A stretch of 64,000 nt of DNA, from assembly GCF_037975245.1 (NCBI RefSeq), contig NC_092577.1, positions 28,574,398-28,638,397 of the forward strand, in the 5' to 3' direction. The notes below the pieces were generated by a model, which was not told the origin of the DNA, made no database searches, and worked only from the letters and a program-made list of their open reading frames with translations. This stretch comes from Apostichopus japonicus. Taxonomy: Eukaryota; Echinodermata; Holothuroidea; Aspidochirotida; Stichopodidae. This document shows, piece after piece, positions 1-10,000 of the stretch. Numbering within the stretch: the stretch's first letter is position 1; each line of letters begins with the position of its first letter. The translations under genes were made by a program, and so were the position numbers.

Positions 1-115
1 AGGCCATACGCAGGTATTTTCACAGGGGGTGGGGGAATCATAGGTCATGTAGGTGTAACACACTACTTGATACTATCTAAGCGGAGCGCCACCATCAGTT
101 GGCGCGGATCGCACC
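1..115 (-). mobile_element. Fragment related to the DNA transposon at 41.9-43.5 kb
   Basis: Bases 72-102 are the reverse complement, with one mismatch, of an internal module also found at 42470-42500 and 43379-43409 (core GATGGTGGCGCTCCGCT). The G-run and the sequence GGCCATACGC at the window edge resemble the G-rich terminus of the element ending at 43475. This suggests the end of a decayed, non-autonomous DNA transposon. Its limits are not visible because the window starts here. Confidence 0.4.
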
Positions 116-357
116 ACGATTTCTTTTTGCAAAAAAAAAAAAAAAAAATCCGCCTAGATCGTCGGAAAAGATACTTCCCTGGCGATTCAAGATGCATTTA
201 CACATCGTTTTTTTAGATCTCATGTCTTATAGGAGTTTGACTTTCAATATTTTCAGTAATACATTATGGGTCCGTATGCAATGAACATAACTAGAGAACT
301 GTTGCTTGGGTTAAATCATTGAAATGTTTAACTTTGTTTACATTTTTTTTATTTCAG

Positions 358-510
358 TTCAGTAGAAAAAAGGACCAGGAGGGACAATCAAGTCCCCATC
401 AAGGACCCAATGGGAGAGAGGAAAATACAGAAGACACCAAAAATCAGATCGAATTACAGTGCTTAAAGTGCTTGTCCAAAGCATTTTTAAAACCTTTTCA
501 CACTACTTAA
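358..510 (+). CDS. Possible terminal coding exon of an unidentified upstream gene
   Basis: A T-rich tract ending in TTTATTTCAG (to 357) is a good 3' splice site. It opens a 50-codon frame (FSRKKDQEGQ... to a TAA at 508-510) rich in charged and polar residues. An AATAAA lies at 672-677, a plausible polyadenylation signal about 160 bases after the stop. I recognise no family. It could equally be a chance frame next to transposon debris. If real, the rest of the gene lies left of the window. Confidence 0.3.
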   Translation, partial: FSRKKDQEGQSSPHQGPNGREENTEDTKNQIELQCLKCLSKAFLKPFHTT

Positions 511-1885
511 TTGCAAGTACAACTTTCTCATGCACACCGTTCCATACATTCACACACAACCTTGTTTGAAAAAAAAAAGTACCGAGCCGTGACGATTGAA
601 GTTGGAGTATGCCTTCTGCCATTTTAGAAATTTCCATCTTATAAGTAATGTCCTGTTTCCAACGCATAGTCAATAAATACCACTGTCATATATATACTAG
701 ACATAGGCCGAGTGAGTGCACAAGCTCACGTTTAGCAAGTAAAATAGTCACTTAAAAGACACCGTAGAATTGGTATCCCCACTTTACCGGTGGAAAACGC
801 AAACACACATTTCGAAAAGTGAACGCTGTGAACCTAATGTTACAATACAACACAGGTAAGGTAAGATCAGCCTAACACAATATATCCACATAAAATTCAT
901 TGTTCTACCATATTTTACCGCAGCCGGTAAAAAACCTCACAAGACAAGCAACGCTTTGCAGTATTAGTAACTTGCCATAGGCAGCATCATGCATTGGAAA
1001 TATTGTCATAACAAGTATCTGATGAGATTTAAAAATTGCTTCATTTTAGTACGGATACCTATAAAGACCATTCATGAAGTTACGACGTATGAAATAAATC
1101 ACTCCACTTACTTGGTTTCGTACCGATTTTTCTGCTGAAGGGATGTCATTTGACGGTGCTTGACGGTGAGAATTATACTCCTCACAAAGACATTAACTAC
1201 TCTCTGTGTATAACCATGGAGGTAAAAACAGACCTGGTGGGTGTGTAAGGGGACACAGAATCAGATTAACCTTGAGAGGGTAACAAAATCCACAAAAGAC
1301 ATGCACAACAAGCAACGACGCCACCAGACCACGCCGCGAGACATCACTTAAGAAACAAATGCATTGAATTACAGGGAGGTGCACTGAATGTAAAGTAACT
1401 AGGTTCTGTTTGTAGAAGCGTGTTGCAATTATTATGAATTCGAACTCGATTATCACTCTTTACAAACGCACAAAGCGTTTGGGAAACCTAAACATTCTTA
1501 CTGACCTTGTTTGAATAGGTTGTGACACCCCTGGATCGTGCATGGGGTTGGGGATGTTATCTCATAGCCCCGGATGTGTATTGGGGGTGGTATTTGCCTG
1601 GGTGACTATGTTAGGTGAGATATTGGGGATTATCCTGTCTCTGGTAGTAGGATTGTGTGGTTTCGTTTGTACAAGAGTTTGTGGGGGTTGCCTCTGCATA
1701 ACCTTCCAACCTCTGGAAGCTCTCTCTGAGAACTAATTTGCATATAAGAAGAGGACCGGGCGTTTATTTGCTTATTCCCAATTTATGTGTTTAAAAATGA
1801 ATCAACTGATACCAAAATTGAAACATTATTTCAGCTAGTAATCACCCAAAAAAAAAACACAACTTGATAATTGTAAGGTAAGATA
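511..1885. other. Intergenic, nothing recognised
   Basis: Apart from the AATAAA at 672-677 I see no splice-bounded frame, RNA gene or repeat here. The short open frames on both strands have no supporting context. Confidence 0.5.
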
Positions 1886-1972
1886 ATAATATTTATTTAT
1901 TTATTATTTATTTATTATACAAAATTTCTATAGCGCCTTATCCAATCAGAAATTGCTCTAAGGCGCTTTACA
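1886..1972 (-). repeat. LINE 3' terminal motif and simple-repeat tail
   Basis: Read on -, the element ends with GTAAAGCGCCTTAGAGC, a short spacer, then GGATAAGGCGCTATAG and an AAATAAAT-type tail. The two AAG-rich blocks can pair with each other as a stem. The same arrangement closes the SINE at 36.55-36.86 kb, so this is probably the signal recognised by the LINE reverse transcriptase. Confidence 0.7.
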
Positions 1973-2237
1973 GTAAAATACAAACAATCATGATATACAA
2001 ATATATAAATCGATAATGTAAGGTATAAAAAGGGTAGAAAATTTGTTAAATACCAACTGACAATAAATTGTATAAAAACTGCAAATGTAAAAGCGAAAAT
2101 GATACAAACAAATTCTTAAAATTTAAAATATATATAAATCTGACAACAATTTTAAATTTAAAAGCGCTATAAACGCAAAAACGCAAAATGGAAAATGCGT
2201 AGTAATAATGTGACAATAAATAGTATAGAAAACACAG

Positions 2238-5200
2238 TTAATGGAATGCAGATCTAAATAGAAAGGTTTTGACTAGTTTTTTAAATTCATCTATATTTTT
2301 GGCACACTTAGCTTCCTCCGATAAACTGTTCCATAATGTCGCAGATGAGTAATCGAAACGCCTGTTTCCGTATGTAGAAGTTTTAATGACAGGTTTGGTA
2401 AGTAAGGACTTGGATTCTGAGCGTAGAGATCGAGTAGGCTTGTATTTATGCATTAATTCAGAGAGGTAGATAGGGGCTAAACCATTAAGTGACTTATATG
2501 TATATAACAGAATCTTATAATTGAACCTGCAATGAATCGGCAACCAATGTAAGTCACGTAATACGGGTGTAATATGCTCATGTCTACGAGTGCGACTCAC
2601 AAGCCGTGCAGCGCGATTCTGAACTCGCTGAAGGCGATCGGTTAGCTTGTGAGGCAGGCCATATAGCAGGGCATTGCAGTAGTCCAGTTTTGATGTCACA
2701 AGGGCATGGATTAAAGTCTTACATGCATCATCTGAGATATACCTTCTAATTTTGCCAATATTCCGGATCTGCCAATAACAGGACTTACAGATAGAGTCAA
2801 CTTGATTATCCATGGTAAGATTGTGATCAAGATATACACCTAAATTCTTTACTTTAGGAACTGAACATATGGTGTTAGGTCCCATATTTATATACAAGTC
2901 TTGAATAGCATTACCCTGAAATTTTGGTGAAAATACAATGAACTCAGTTTTGTCCTGGTTAAGTTTCAAGCAATTAACCCGCATCCACCTGACTATATCT
3001 GAAAGGCATGCTTGGACCTTTAAAGATACATCATTCCAGGACTCAAGGGCACCAAAATTCAAATACAATTGTGTATCATCAGCATAACAGTGATGGTTGA
3101 TGTTATGGCGCTGAATTATTTCTCCAACTGGACGGGTAAACATACAATATATCAAAGGACCAAGTACAGATCCTTGTGGCACCCCAAATCTTAGCTGTTT
3201 CTCGTCAGATATAACATTATCAATTTGTATACATTGCATTCTGTCCCTAAAATATGATTTAAACCATTTTAATGAGTTTGACGCAATTCCAAAAGTATGT
3301 TGGAGACGATTAAATAAGATCTCATGATCAATAAGATCGAAGGCTGCCGATAGGTCCAACATGACCATCATTGTTTGGGACCTCTTGTCAAGAGCTGCAG
3401 CAATATCGTTATGTACTCTTAGTAAAGCTGACTCAGTTGAATGGTACTGGCGATATGCAGATTGGAGATTATCATGCAAAGCATTGGCATTTAAGTGATG
3501 TTGAAGGCGTATTGCAACAACTTTTTCTAAAAGTTTGGATATAAAAGGTAAATTTGATACAGGTCGGTAGTTTTTAAACACTTCTTTATTCATACCAGGC
3601 TTTTTGAGCAGTGGTTTAACAATAGAACGCTTAAAACAAGACGGCACCTTTGATTCAATCAGTGATTGGTTTATGATGGCGGTTATAATTGGCAGGAGTG
3701 CATCGACACATTGCTTCAATAGCCAGGTAGGTATAGGATCCAAGTTGCAGGACTTTGTTGGGGAGCTTGTAATTAGCTTCCGTACCTCTTCTTCGGTGGC
3801 AGGAGAGAAAGATTCTAGAGGACAACCACCAAAAATACTATCGTCTGCCATTACGTCTACACTGGCCGTGGCATCACAAGTATCATATTCCTCACGAATA
3901 GCTGCTACCTTGTTTATAAAGAACTCACCAAATTGATTAGCAAGACTTTCAACACATGTGTTTGATGGCAATGTGGCATCATTTGGTTCACCCATTAAGT
4001 CTTTGGTTAGACTGAAAAGTCGTCTTTGATCACTGCCACATTCCGCAATTTTGTTGCAATAATAGTTCCGTTTTTCTTGAACTAGAAGTTTATTAACAAC
4101 TTTACATTGGTTTCTATAAATTTGCCAGTGGACAGTAAGACGAGTCGTCCTCCATTTTCTTTCAGCCTTTCTTCGTTCATGTTTTGCATGTCTGAGTGTG
4201 TCTGTGTACCATGGGGTATTGGGTCGTAAAGTAATTGTCTTGGTACATTCTGGTGCATGGCGATCAACTAATTTGCTCAAATGATTAATGTAGGCAGCCA
4301 CTAGCTCCTCAACCGACTGATTGACATTCATTAAGGTTTCACAATGTTTGATGTCATCGATAAAATCAGGAACATTGATATCACGAAACTTTCTGAACGT
4401 TGTAACTTTGCGAATGTGATCTGGTTTATGCGTATTGATGTTGAGACTTACAGCGTAATGATCACAAGTCAAATTTCCATTCATATTACCAAGACATGCG
4501 TCAACAATAGATGGTGAACCATACAGTATGTCACTGTGTTCTCGGGTTATCACTACATCCAGGGTATGTCCAGCACGATGAGTTGCACCAACGACATGTT
4601 GTTTTAAACCATGGACATTTAAAAGTCTAGAAAACTTCTGTGAATCAACATCATTAGGGTTATCCAGGTGAAAGTTCAAATCACCAACGATGGTCACACG
4701 ATCTTTCATGGCTGTAATACTTTCTAGATAAAGTGCCCATTCATCAAAAAATATAGAATTCTTGAATCCATTTTTAGAAGAGGGAGGGGGTCGGTAGATA
4801 ACACTTAATGCAAATTGTAAATCACCAGTGCTGATACAGCAATCCATATGCTCAAAATGCGTGTAGAGATTATCCTTAGTCGAGGTGTTAATCTTTAGTG
4901 ATAATCCAGATTTAAACAGCAACCCAACCCCTCCTCCAGTCTTTCCGGTGGAACGGGGGACATGCTCAAATTCATAACCCGTAGGGACAAGGTTACCTAT
5001 TACAGAGCTGTCAGTCACATTTCCCAGCCATGTTTCAGTTAGTGCTAAAATGTCAATATCATTCGATACAACAAAGTCAGAAACAGATATTGCTTTATTG
5101 CTGATGGAGCGAACATTTTGTAAGAACACTATTAGCGGCTTGGTATGCTGGTTATTGAATTTAAGTTTATGATCCCTTTTTATGACATGTAAATTATTGC

Positions 5201-5591
5201 GGTGCGTTTTGATAGTTCTAACGTGGTTCACAAGCCTTGGTTTAATTACAGTTTGAATTTCATATTGCATATCATTATGGTATGTTTCTTTGAGTCCTGT
5301 AGGTTGCTGAATTAGATTGTTGGTAGGTAGCTGGATTAGATTGTTGAAATTTATCCCTGATTGTTTACCCTCATTGCTTTTGTTATTCCAATTAGCACAA
5401 TCTCTATTTATAAGCACTGGTATGCATCTCCTGAATTTAATGCCAGCCTTTGTTCCTCTGCGAGTGGGTCTCCTGAATGGATTTAAATCATCTATTGTCC
5501 TTTTCCTTGGCTGAAAGCCCACACAAGACTTAACAGATTTCTCTACAGCAAGAAGAAACTCTCTTGTGTGTTTAATGGTTACTGCATGCAT
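2238..5591 (-). CDS. LINE endonuclease/reverse transcriptase polyprotein
   Basis: An intact 1117-residue frame. Residues ~153-388 form an apurinic-type endonuclease: FLQNVRSISNK at 156, LTETWL at 184, the YRPP motif at 266, GDLNFHLD at 303, HTLDVVITR at 342 and CDHYAVSL at 376. Residues ~605-870 form the reverse transcriptase: NYRPVSNLPFISK at 674, LDLSAAFDLIDH at 745, the PQGSVLGPL block at 805 and the catalytic YADD at 836-839. The C-terminal LHWLPIHCRFNYKI segment (1014 on) is typical of the CR1/L2/Rex1 group. The first ~150 residues are basic and unassigned. The protein would nick genomic DNA and prime reverse transcription on the target. No stop or frameshift interrupts it, so activity is possible but unproven. 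Start chosen as the first ATG of the open frame. Confidence 0.93.
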   Translation of the reverse strand: MHAVTIKHTREFLLAVEKSVKSCVGFQPRKRTIDDLNPFRRPTRRGTKAGIKFRRCIPVLINRDCANWNNKSNEGKQSGINFNNLIQLPTNNLIQQPTGLKETYHNDMQYEIQTVIKPRLVNHVRTIKTHRNNLHVIKRDHKLKFNNQHTKPLIVFLQNVRSISNKAISVSDFVVSNDIDILALTETWLGNVTDSSVIGNLVPTGYEFEHVPRSTGKTGGGVGLLFKSGLSLKINTSTKDNLYTHFEHMDCCISTGDLQFALSVIYRPPPSSKNGFKNSIFFDEWALYLESITAMKDRVTIVGDLNFHLDNPNDVDSQKFSRLLNVHGLKQHVVGATHRAGHTLDVVITREHSDILYGSPSIVDACLGNMNGNLTCDHYAVSLNINTHKPDHIRKVTTFRKFRDINVPDFIDDIKHCETLMNVNQSVEELVAAYINHLSKLVDRHAPECTKTITLRPNTPWYTDTLRHAKHERRKAERKWRTTRLTVHWQIYRNQCKVVNKLLVQEKRNYYCNKIAECGSDQRRLFSLTKDLMGEPNDATLPSNTCVESLANQFGEFFINKVAAIREEYDTCDATASVDVMADDSIFGGCPLESFSPATEEEVRKLITSSPTKSCNLDPIPTWLLKQCVDALLPIITAIINQSLIESKVPSCFKRSIVKPLLKKPGMNKEVFKNYRPVSNLPFISKLLEKVVAIRLQHHLNANALHDNLQSAYRQYHSTESALLRVHNDIAAALDKRSQTMMVMLDLSAAFDLIDHEILFNRLQHTFGIASNSLKWFKSYFRDRMQCIQIDNVISDEKQLRFGVPQGSVLGPLIYCMFTRPVGEIIQRHNINHHCYADDTQLYLNFGALESWNDVSLKVQACLSDIVRWMRVNCLKLNQDKTEFIVFSPKFQGNAIQDLYINMGPNTICSVPKVKNLGVYLDHNLTMDNQVDSICKSCYWQIRNIGKIRRYISDDACKTLIHALVTSKLDYCNALLYGLPHKLTDRLQRVQNRAARLVSRTRRHEHITPVLRDLHWLPIHCRFNYKILLYTYKSLNGLAPIYLSELMHKYKPTRSLRSESKSLLTKPVIKTSTYGNRRFDYSSATLWNSLSEEAKCAKNIDEFKKLVKTFLFRSAFH

Positions 5592-6727
5592 TTTCTTAAC
5601 ACTAGTAAGGATAGAGAGTTCAAGATTTTCTCACAAATATTTAGTGGTAAATCCAAGTACAAAAGTCACAAAAATATGTCCATATTTAACAGAATAACAA
5701 ACACAACAAATACTGAAAAACACAGCAACTTTCCAAACAATATAACACAGGTTATTCCCAAAACAATGAGGAGCACTTTTGTAGAGCTGCCATTAGATAG
5801 CGCTGCATACCAATTATTTGTTGACAAAAATTGTCTATATATATATATATATATATATATCTTGCGATGTAAACATAACTTTAATAAGCTGCTTAAAGCT
5901 GTATGAAACGTTCGAAAAACCTGCGATAAACATAGAACGCGTGTTTACATAGCCCTTTGAAAAGTAATTACATTGATATATTTCAGGTATAATTTATTGA
6001 TATGTGATATATACATGTATATATTTTTCAGGGGGAAGTTACCCCTCCCCCTTGCCCCTCCCTGCGGACGCTCACGGGTCCAAGGTCCAAGGATTTTTGC
6101 AGGATCAATGCAGGGGGTCTTGGTTTAGAACATTTGAAATGCCATTTAGCATTTACACATTGTTTCCAGCTGACAAATATGTTATAATGCTAAAATATAT
6201 CAAGAGAATTGACAGAACAATACTATCAACATAGCTATAAAAATTCTTTGTAACTATATACCATGGACTGAGGATTGAGGAATTCGGCTTCTGGATGCAT
6301 CTTACAAGTTGTATGAGTGAGAAACAACATTCAGTCTTGCATGAGTTTTTCTTTCCCAGTAAAACTGGGCCCTCCCTATCCAAAGAGGTACCCTTTTTCT
6401 GTGCATCAGTATAGCGGGGCCCCTTTTTGGTCAGGGCCCCGGCCCAGCACGGTCCGAGCCCGTAGGAGTTACGCTACTGGTCTGTTTACTCGCATTCCAA
6501 TATCAAGAAAAACAAAAAGCGTAAGATAAGGTGCTCTTCTTGTCCACAATACCTTACTCCTTTTTCTGTGGTTTTTCTTAGATACCACCTTCTAGTTGTC
6601 GTTTCCCAAAATTTTACAAATTTATCCATAATTCTGCAGGAGCTGGGCTTTGCCCAGCTCGATCAGTTCACACACTAATAAGTCTTATTCACATGAGAAG
6701 TAAGATGGGGGGCTTGTCCACTTTAAA
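5592..6727. other. LINE 5' flank and intergenic DNA upstream of PDIA6
   Basis: The first ~220 bases may be LINE 5' UTR. A (TA)n run lies at 5836-5860. The rest holds no recognised gene. Confidence 0.5.
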
Positions 6728-6746
6728 CCAATCAGCGATAGCCACG
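6728..6746 (+). promoter_or_regulatory. ER stress response element (ERSE)
   Basis: CCAAT at 6728-6732, exactly nine bases, then CCACG at 6742-6746. This is the full ERSE consensus bound by NF-Y (CCAAT) and ATF6 or XBP1 (CCACG). It lies 266 bases upstream of the start codon of PDIA6, a classic unfolded-protein-response target in vertebrates. Both half-sites and the spacing are exact. That it is functional here is inference. Confidence 0.75.
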
Positions 6747-6824
6747 GTTGTTCAACTCGAACACCATTGATCACAAAAACACACGTATACTGTTGTTACT
6801 GACGATGTACATGTGTTATTGCGT

Positions 6825-6830
6825 TATATA
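6825..6830 (+). promoter_or_regulatory. TATA-like box of PDIA6
   Basis: TATATA lies 79 bases after the ERSE and 187 bases before the ATG. It would place transcription start near 6855 and give a 5' UTR of about 155 bases. AT-rich DNA makes such matches common. Confidence 0.35.
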
Positions 6831-7011
6831 GTGATTACCAGTTACGCTATGTTCATAAAGTAGCCAGTACTAGTTTACATTGATGCAAGGCGGATTTCGC
6901 ACTAGTAAGGGCACATCACTCCAGCTATCATTCATTTGAAAGCTTTTCTAGATTACATGCGATTCTAACTAACAGTAAGGTACTACAACAGGACACGAAA
7001 CTGAATCAAAT

Positions 7012-10000
7012 ATGAATCAATTCATTGGTAAGTATTCGTACTTAGGCCTAGATTAGTTACTTAAACTTAAAGTTTAAGCAGCATACTGCATAGGCTTACT
7101 GTAACTTGTAAGTCTGTCGTCTGTCTTAGGCTAACTTAGGCTAGCTTAGGCTAACTTAGGCTAGGACTCGAGTAGAAGGTTAGGCTATGCTAACTTACTT
7201 TGTTTTGGCAGGTCACTAAAATAAAAATGAAAAAGAACAATCTCTATGTTATTGTGCCTTAATGTAAGATATGTAGGATATCTTGGTTCTAACAACTTAT
7301 AATCGTAGATTATGTATATTTAGGTAGACCAGTTAATATCACTAGATTTTGCATAGGCTAGGCCATAATATTAAATGTATTGTGAAATGGTTTTCACTTG
7401 TTAATTTGACAAGTGTCAAGTTTAATTAAATTAACCTAGGCCTAGGCTAATTAAGTCATTGCATAGAAGCAACTGTTTGTGATCCATTCAGCTAAGCATA
7501 GGCTAGGTCTACCAACATAGTTTTGACTGAACTAGTGTTCTTTTTAGATTAAATTTTATCTCATGCAGTCACTATTAAAGTTTCTCTTTGCACAGGAAGT
7601 GGTGCACTTTGGAAGTTCCAATAGATTATTCATAGCCTAGTCAAATTTTCATGAAATGTCAAATAACCTACAGAGTCTGTCAGAGAAAGGCTCTTGTTAG
7701 ATAAAATATTATCTCGTGCAGTCACTATTAAAGTTTTCTCTTTCACAAACTGCTTTGTTACTGAGCAATTTAGCAACTCCTCTCATCTGCACCCTTTGTC
7801 TACATACACTGTGTACAGTCCTAGATATCCATTTGCTTTCCAACTGCAGTTTTAATTGTTTGAAAGAACATATTCAAAATAGCAAGTTTGGAATAGAAAG
7901 TTGCAGTAAACATTAAAAATAGCTACTTAGCTAGATTCCTTTGTTCCTATAGGTTCACAAGGAATGTGATAGAGCTATGAGATTGTGACATGTTCTAAAA
8001 ACAGTTTTACCGTCTCTCCTACAGTAAGTGACGTTATCAGTCCAAATTTATGTATGTACGTCAATGTCATTTAATATGTTCTATTGATGAAAGCAGTACT
8101 GTGCACACGGTTACTTTTGATGCATCCACATTGCATGCTAGCTTCATCTCAAGTATTTAATTTAATTTTAACTTTAAAGTCTCAATACCTGTTTGCTGAT
8201 GAATTTCGGAAAACAAACTTCCGAAGTAAATTCAATGTTTCTTATTCTAAATGCACTCTGACCAGGTGGGTGTAATGGAGAAAAGCTGTCACAATCGAAA
8301 GAAAGAAATTTATTAACTGTTCCCCTTATGGCATGAACGATTTACCATAAACTCACTGCGACCACCTATGGTCATTACACAACTGTAAACAAAATAGTCT
8401 ACAGATGCTGCCCGATCAAGATTTAAACTCAGTCCTATACTCGTATCGTCCACTTTTTTTACCCAATTCCATGGAGGAAATGTCTGAAAACACCTGTTTA
8501 TTCATCGCATTGGTAGGAAATGACACAATTTCACAGGCTACATCGGTACGACCGAGAGAAAAGATACTTTTCAAGAAAAGGAACCTTATACAGGCTATCC
8601 ACTAAAATTAAGTTGTCCTAGGCCATATGGTCGTAAACAAAACAGAGAGATTTGATTGGCGCATGATCTGTTGGTCAGGGGATAACTCAATTACACTAAT
8701 AAATATTGACATGTAAATTGCATAGAAAAGTGTCATTTTCACCGAGTTTTCATAATGCAGTATGCTGGAAAGGTGCAGGTTAAATTTGGCAAAACAAGTA
8801 CTGAGACAATTAAGACAAGCTTAATGGTAACATTTTTAACCAATCAGTATCAATCTACTCCCAGACTGCTAAATTGGTCGACCTTCGACTAGCCTGGATT
8901 TGCTTTTAGAGTGTGAATTGATCTGTAGTTTGTCTTTTTCTTTCTTCAAGGTCTTGCCATTTTGGCGGTAGCCATTTCGTTATCGAACGCCAAATCAGAT
9001 GTAATTCAGCTCACACCAGAGGTTTTCAATGACAAAGTAGTAAATAGTGATTCAGTTTGGTTGGTAGAATTTTTTGCACCTTGGTAAGTGGAAGAGAAGT
9101 TCTTGCAATGGTATAATCATGTAATTATCACCCATAGGCATGCATACAAGCACATCCAATTATCGTTTTCCTTGCATTAATTAAAGTTATAACTATGTAT
9201 CTTGTAATGACATGTTAGAAATGCACATGTATGTTTTGTTATTTTAAGGACGTTATTCTTTTAAGGACCAGTTATTTAAAGTTATTTTATTTTTGTTATT
9301 TTAAGGACCAGTGAAAACAGATCAGAGAGGTAGATTGCAAAAAAAAACTATTCTTGTGGCAGCTAAAAAGAGTCAAGTTTGGACATACTGTTATTCACAT
9401 AAATTAGTTTGTTTCAATTTTGTGTGGTACAGGCTTTGATATTAAGGTATCTCCATTTTCATCTTTAGGTGTGGACACTGTAAATCTCTAGCTCCTGAGT
9501 GGGAGAAGGTTGCCACTGCTTTGAAGGTTTGTATTTTATTGTTTGGCCAAATGTGTGTGAAGGTAAAACAGGATTGATAAGGGAATGAGTTAGTGGGCAT
9601 TGTTTGACAAGATGTGCACGAAGGTAAAATATGATTGAAAAGGGAATCAGTTAGTGGGAATTGTTTGGCAAGATGTGTGCAAAGGTAAAACAGGATCGAT
9701 AAGGAAATGAGTTAGTGGGAATTGTTTGGCAAGATGTGTGCAAAGGTAAAATAGGATTGAAAAGGGAATGAGTAAGTGGGGATTGTTTGACAAAATGTGT
9801 GTGAAGGTAAAATAGGATTGACAAGGGAATGAGTTAGTGGGCATTGTTTGGCAAGATGTGTGCAAAGGTAAAGTAGGATTGAAGGGGAAGAGTTAGTGGG
9901 GGTGGGAGGCAGTGAGAGTGGAAGGGATGACAAAGTTTCATTTTGTTGGTAGTATTTTCCACTGCAAGATGACTTTTGCGCACAGACTTGGAAGAGTTAG

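Larger units (their letters stand above)
1886..5591 (-). mobile_element. CR1/L2-like non-LTR retrotransposon (LINE), minimum extent
   Basis: One long retroelement frame is followed (towards low coordinates) by an AT-rich 3' UTR, a conserved GC-rich terminal motif (1926-1972) and a tail of AAATAAAT-type simple repeat (1886-1918). That order is typical of CR1/L2-type LINEs, which end in short tandem repeats rather than poly(A). The 5' boundary is not defined. Sequence to about 5810 may be its 5' UTR. I found no upstream ORF1 and no clear target-site duplication. The uninterrupted coding frame indicates a young insertion. Confidence 0.88.

Noticed and set aside
3604-3936. 110-residue frame on + within the LINE
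   Set aside because: Antisense shadow of the reverse transcriptase frame.
6781-6820. Possible XBP1 element (TGACG...) near the PDIA6 promoter
   Set aside because: Reads TGACGATG and not TGACGTGG/A, so it does not match the consensus.
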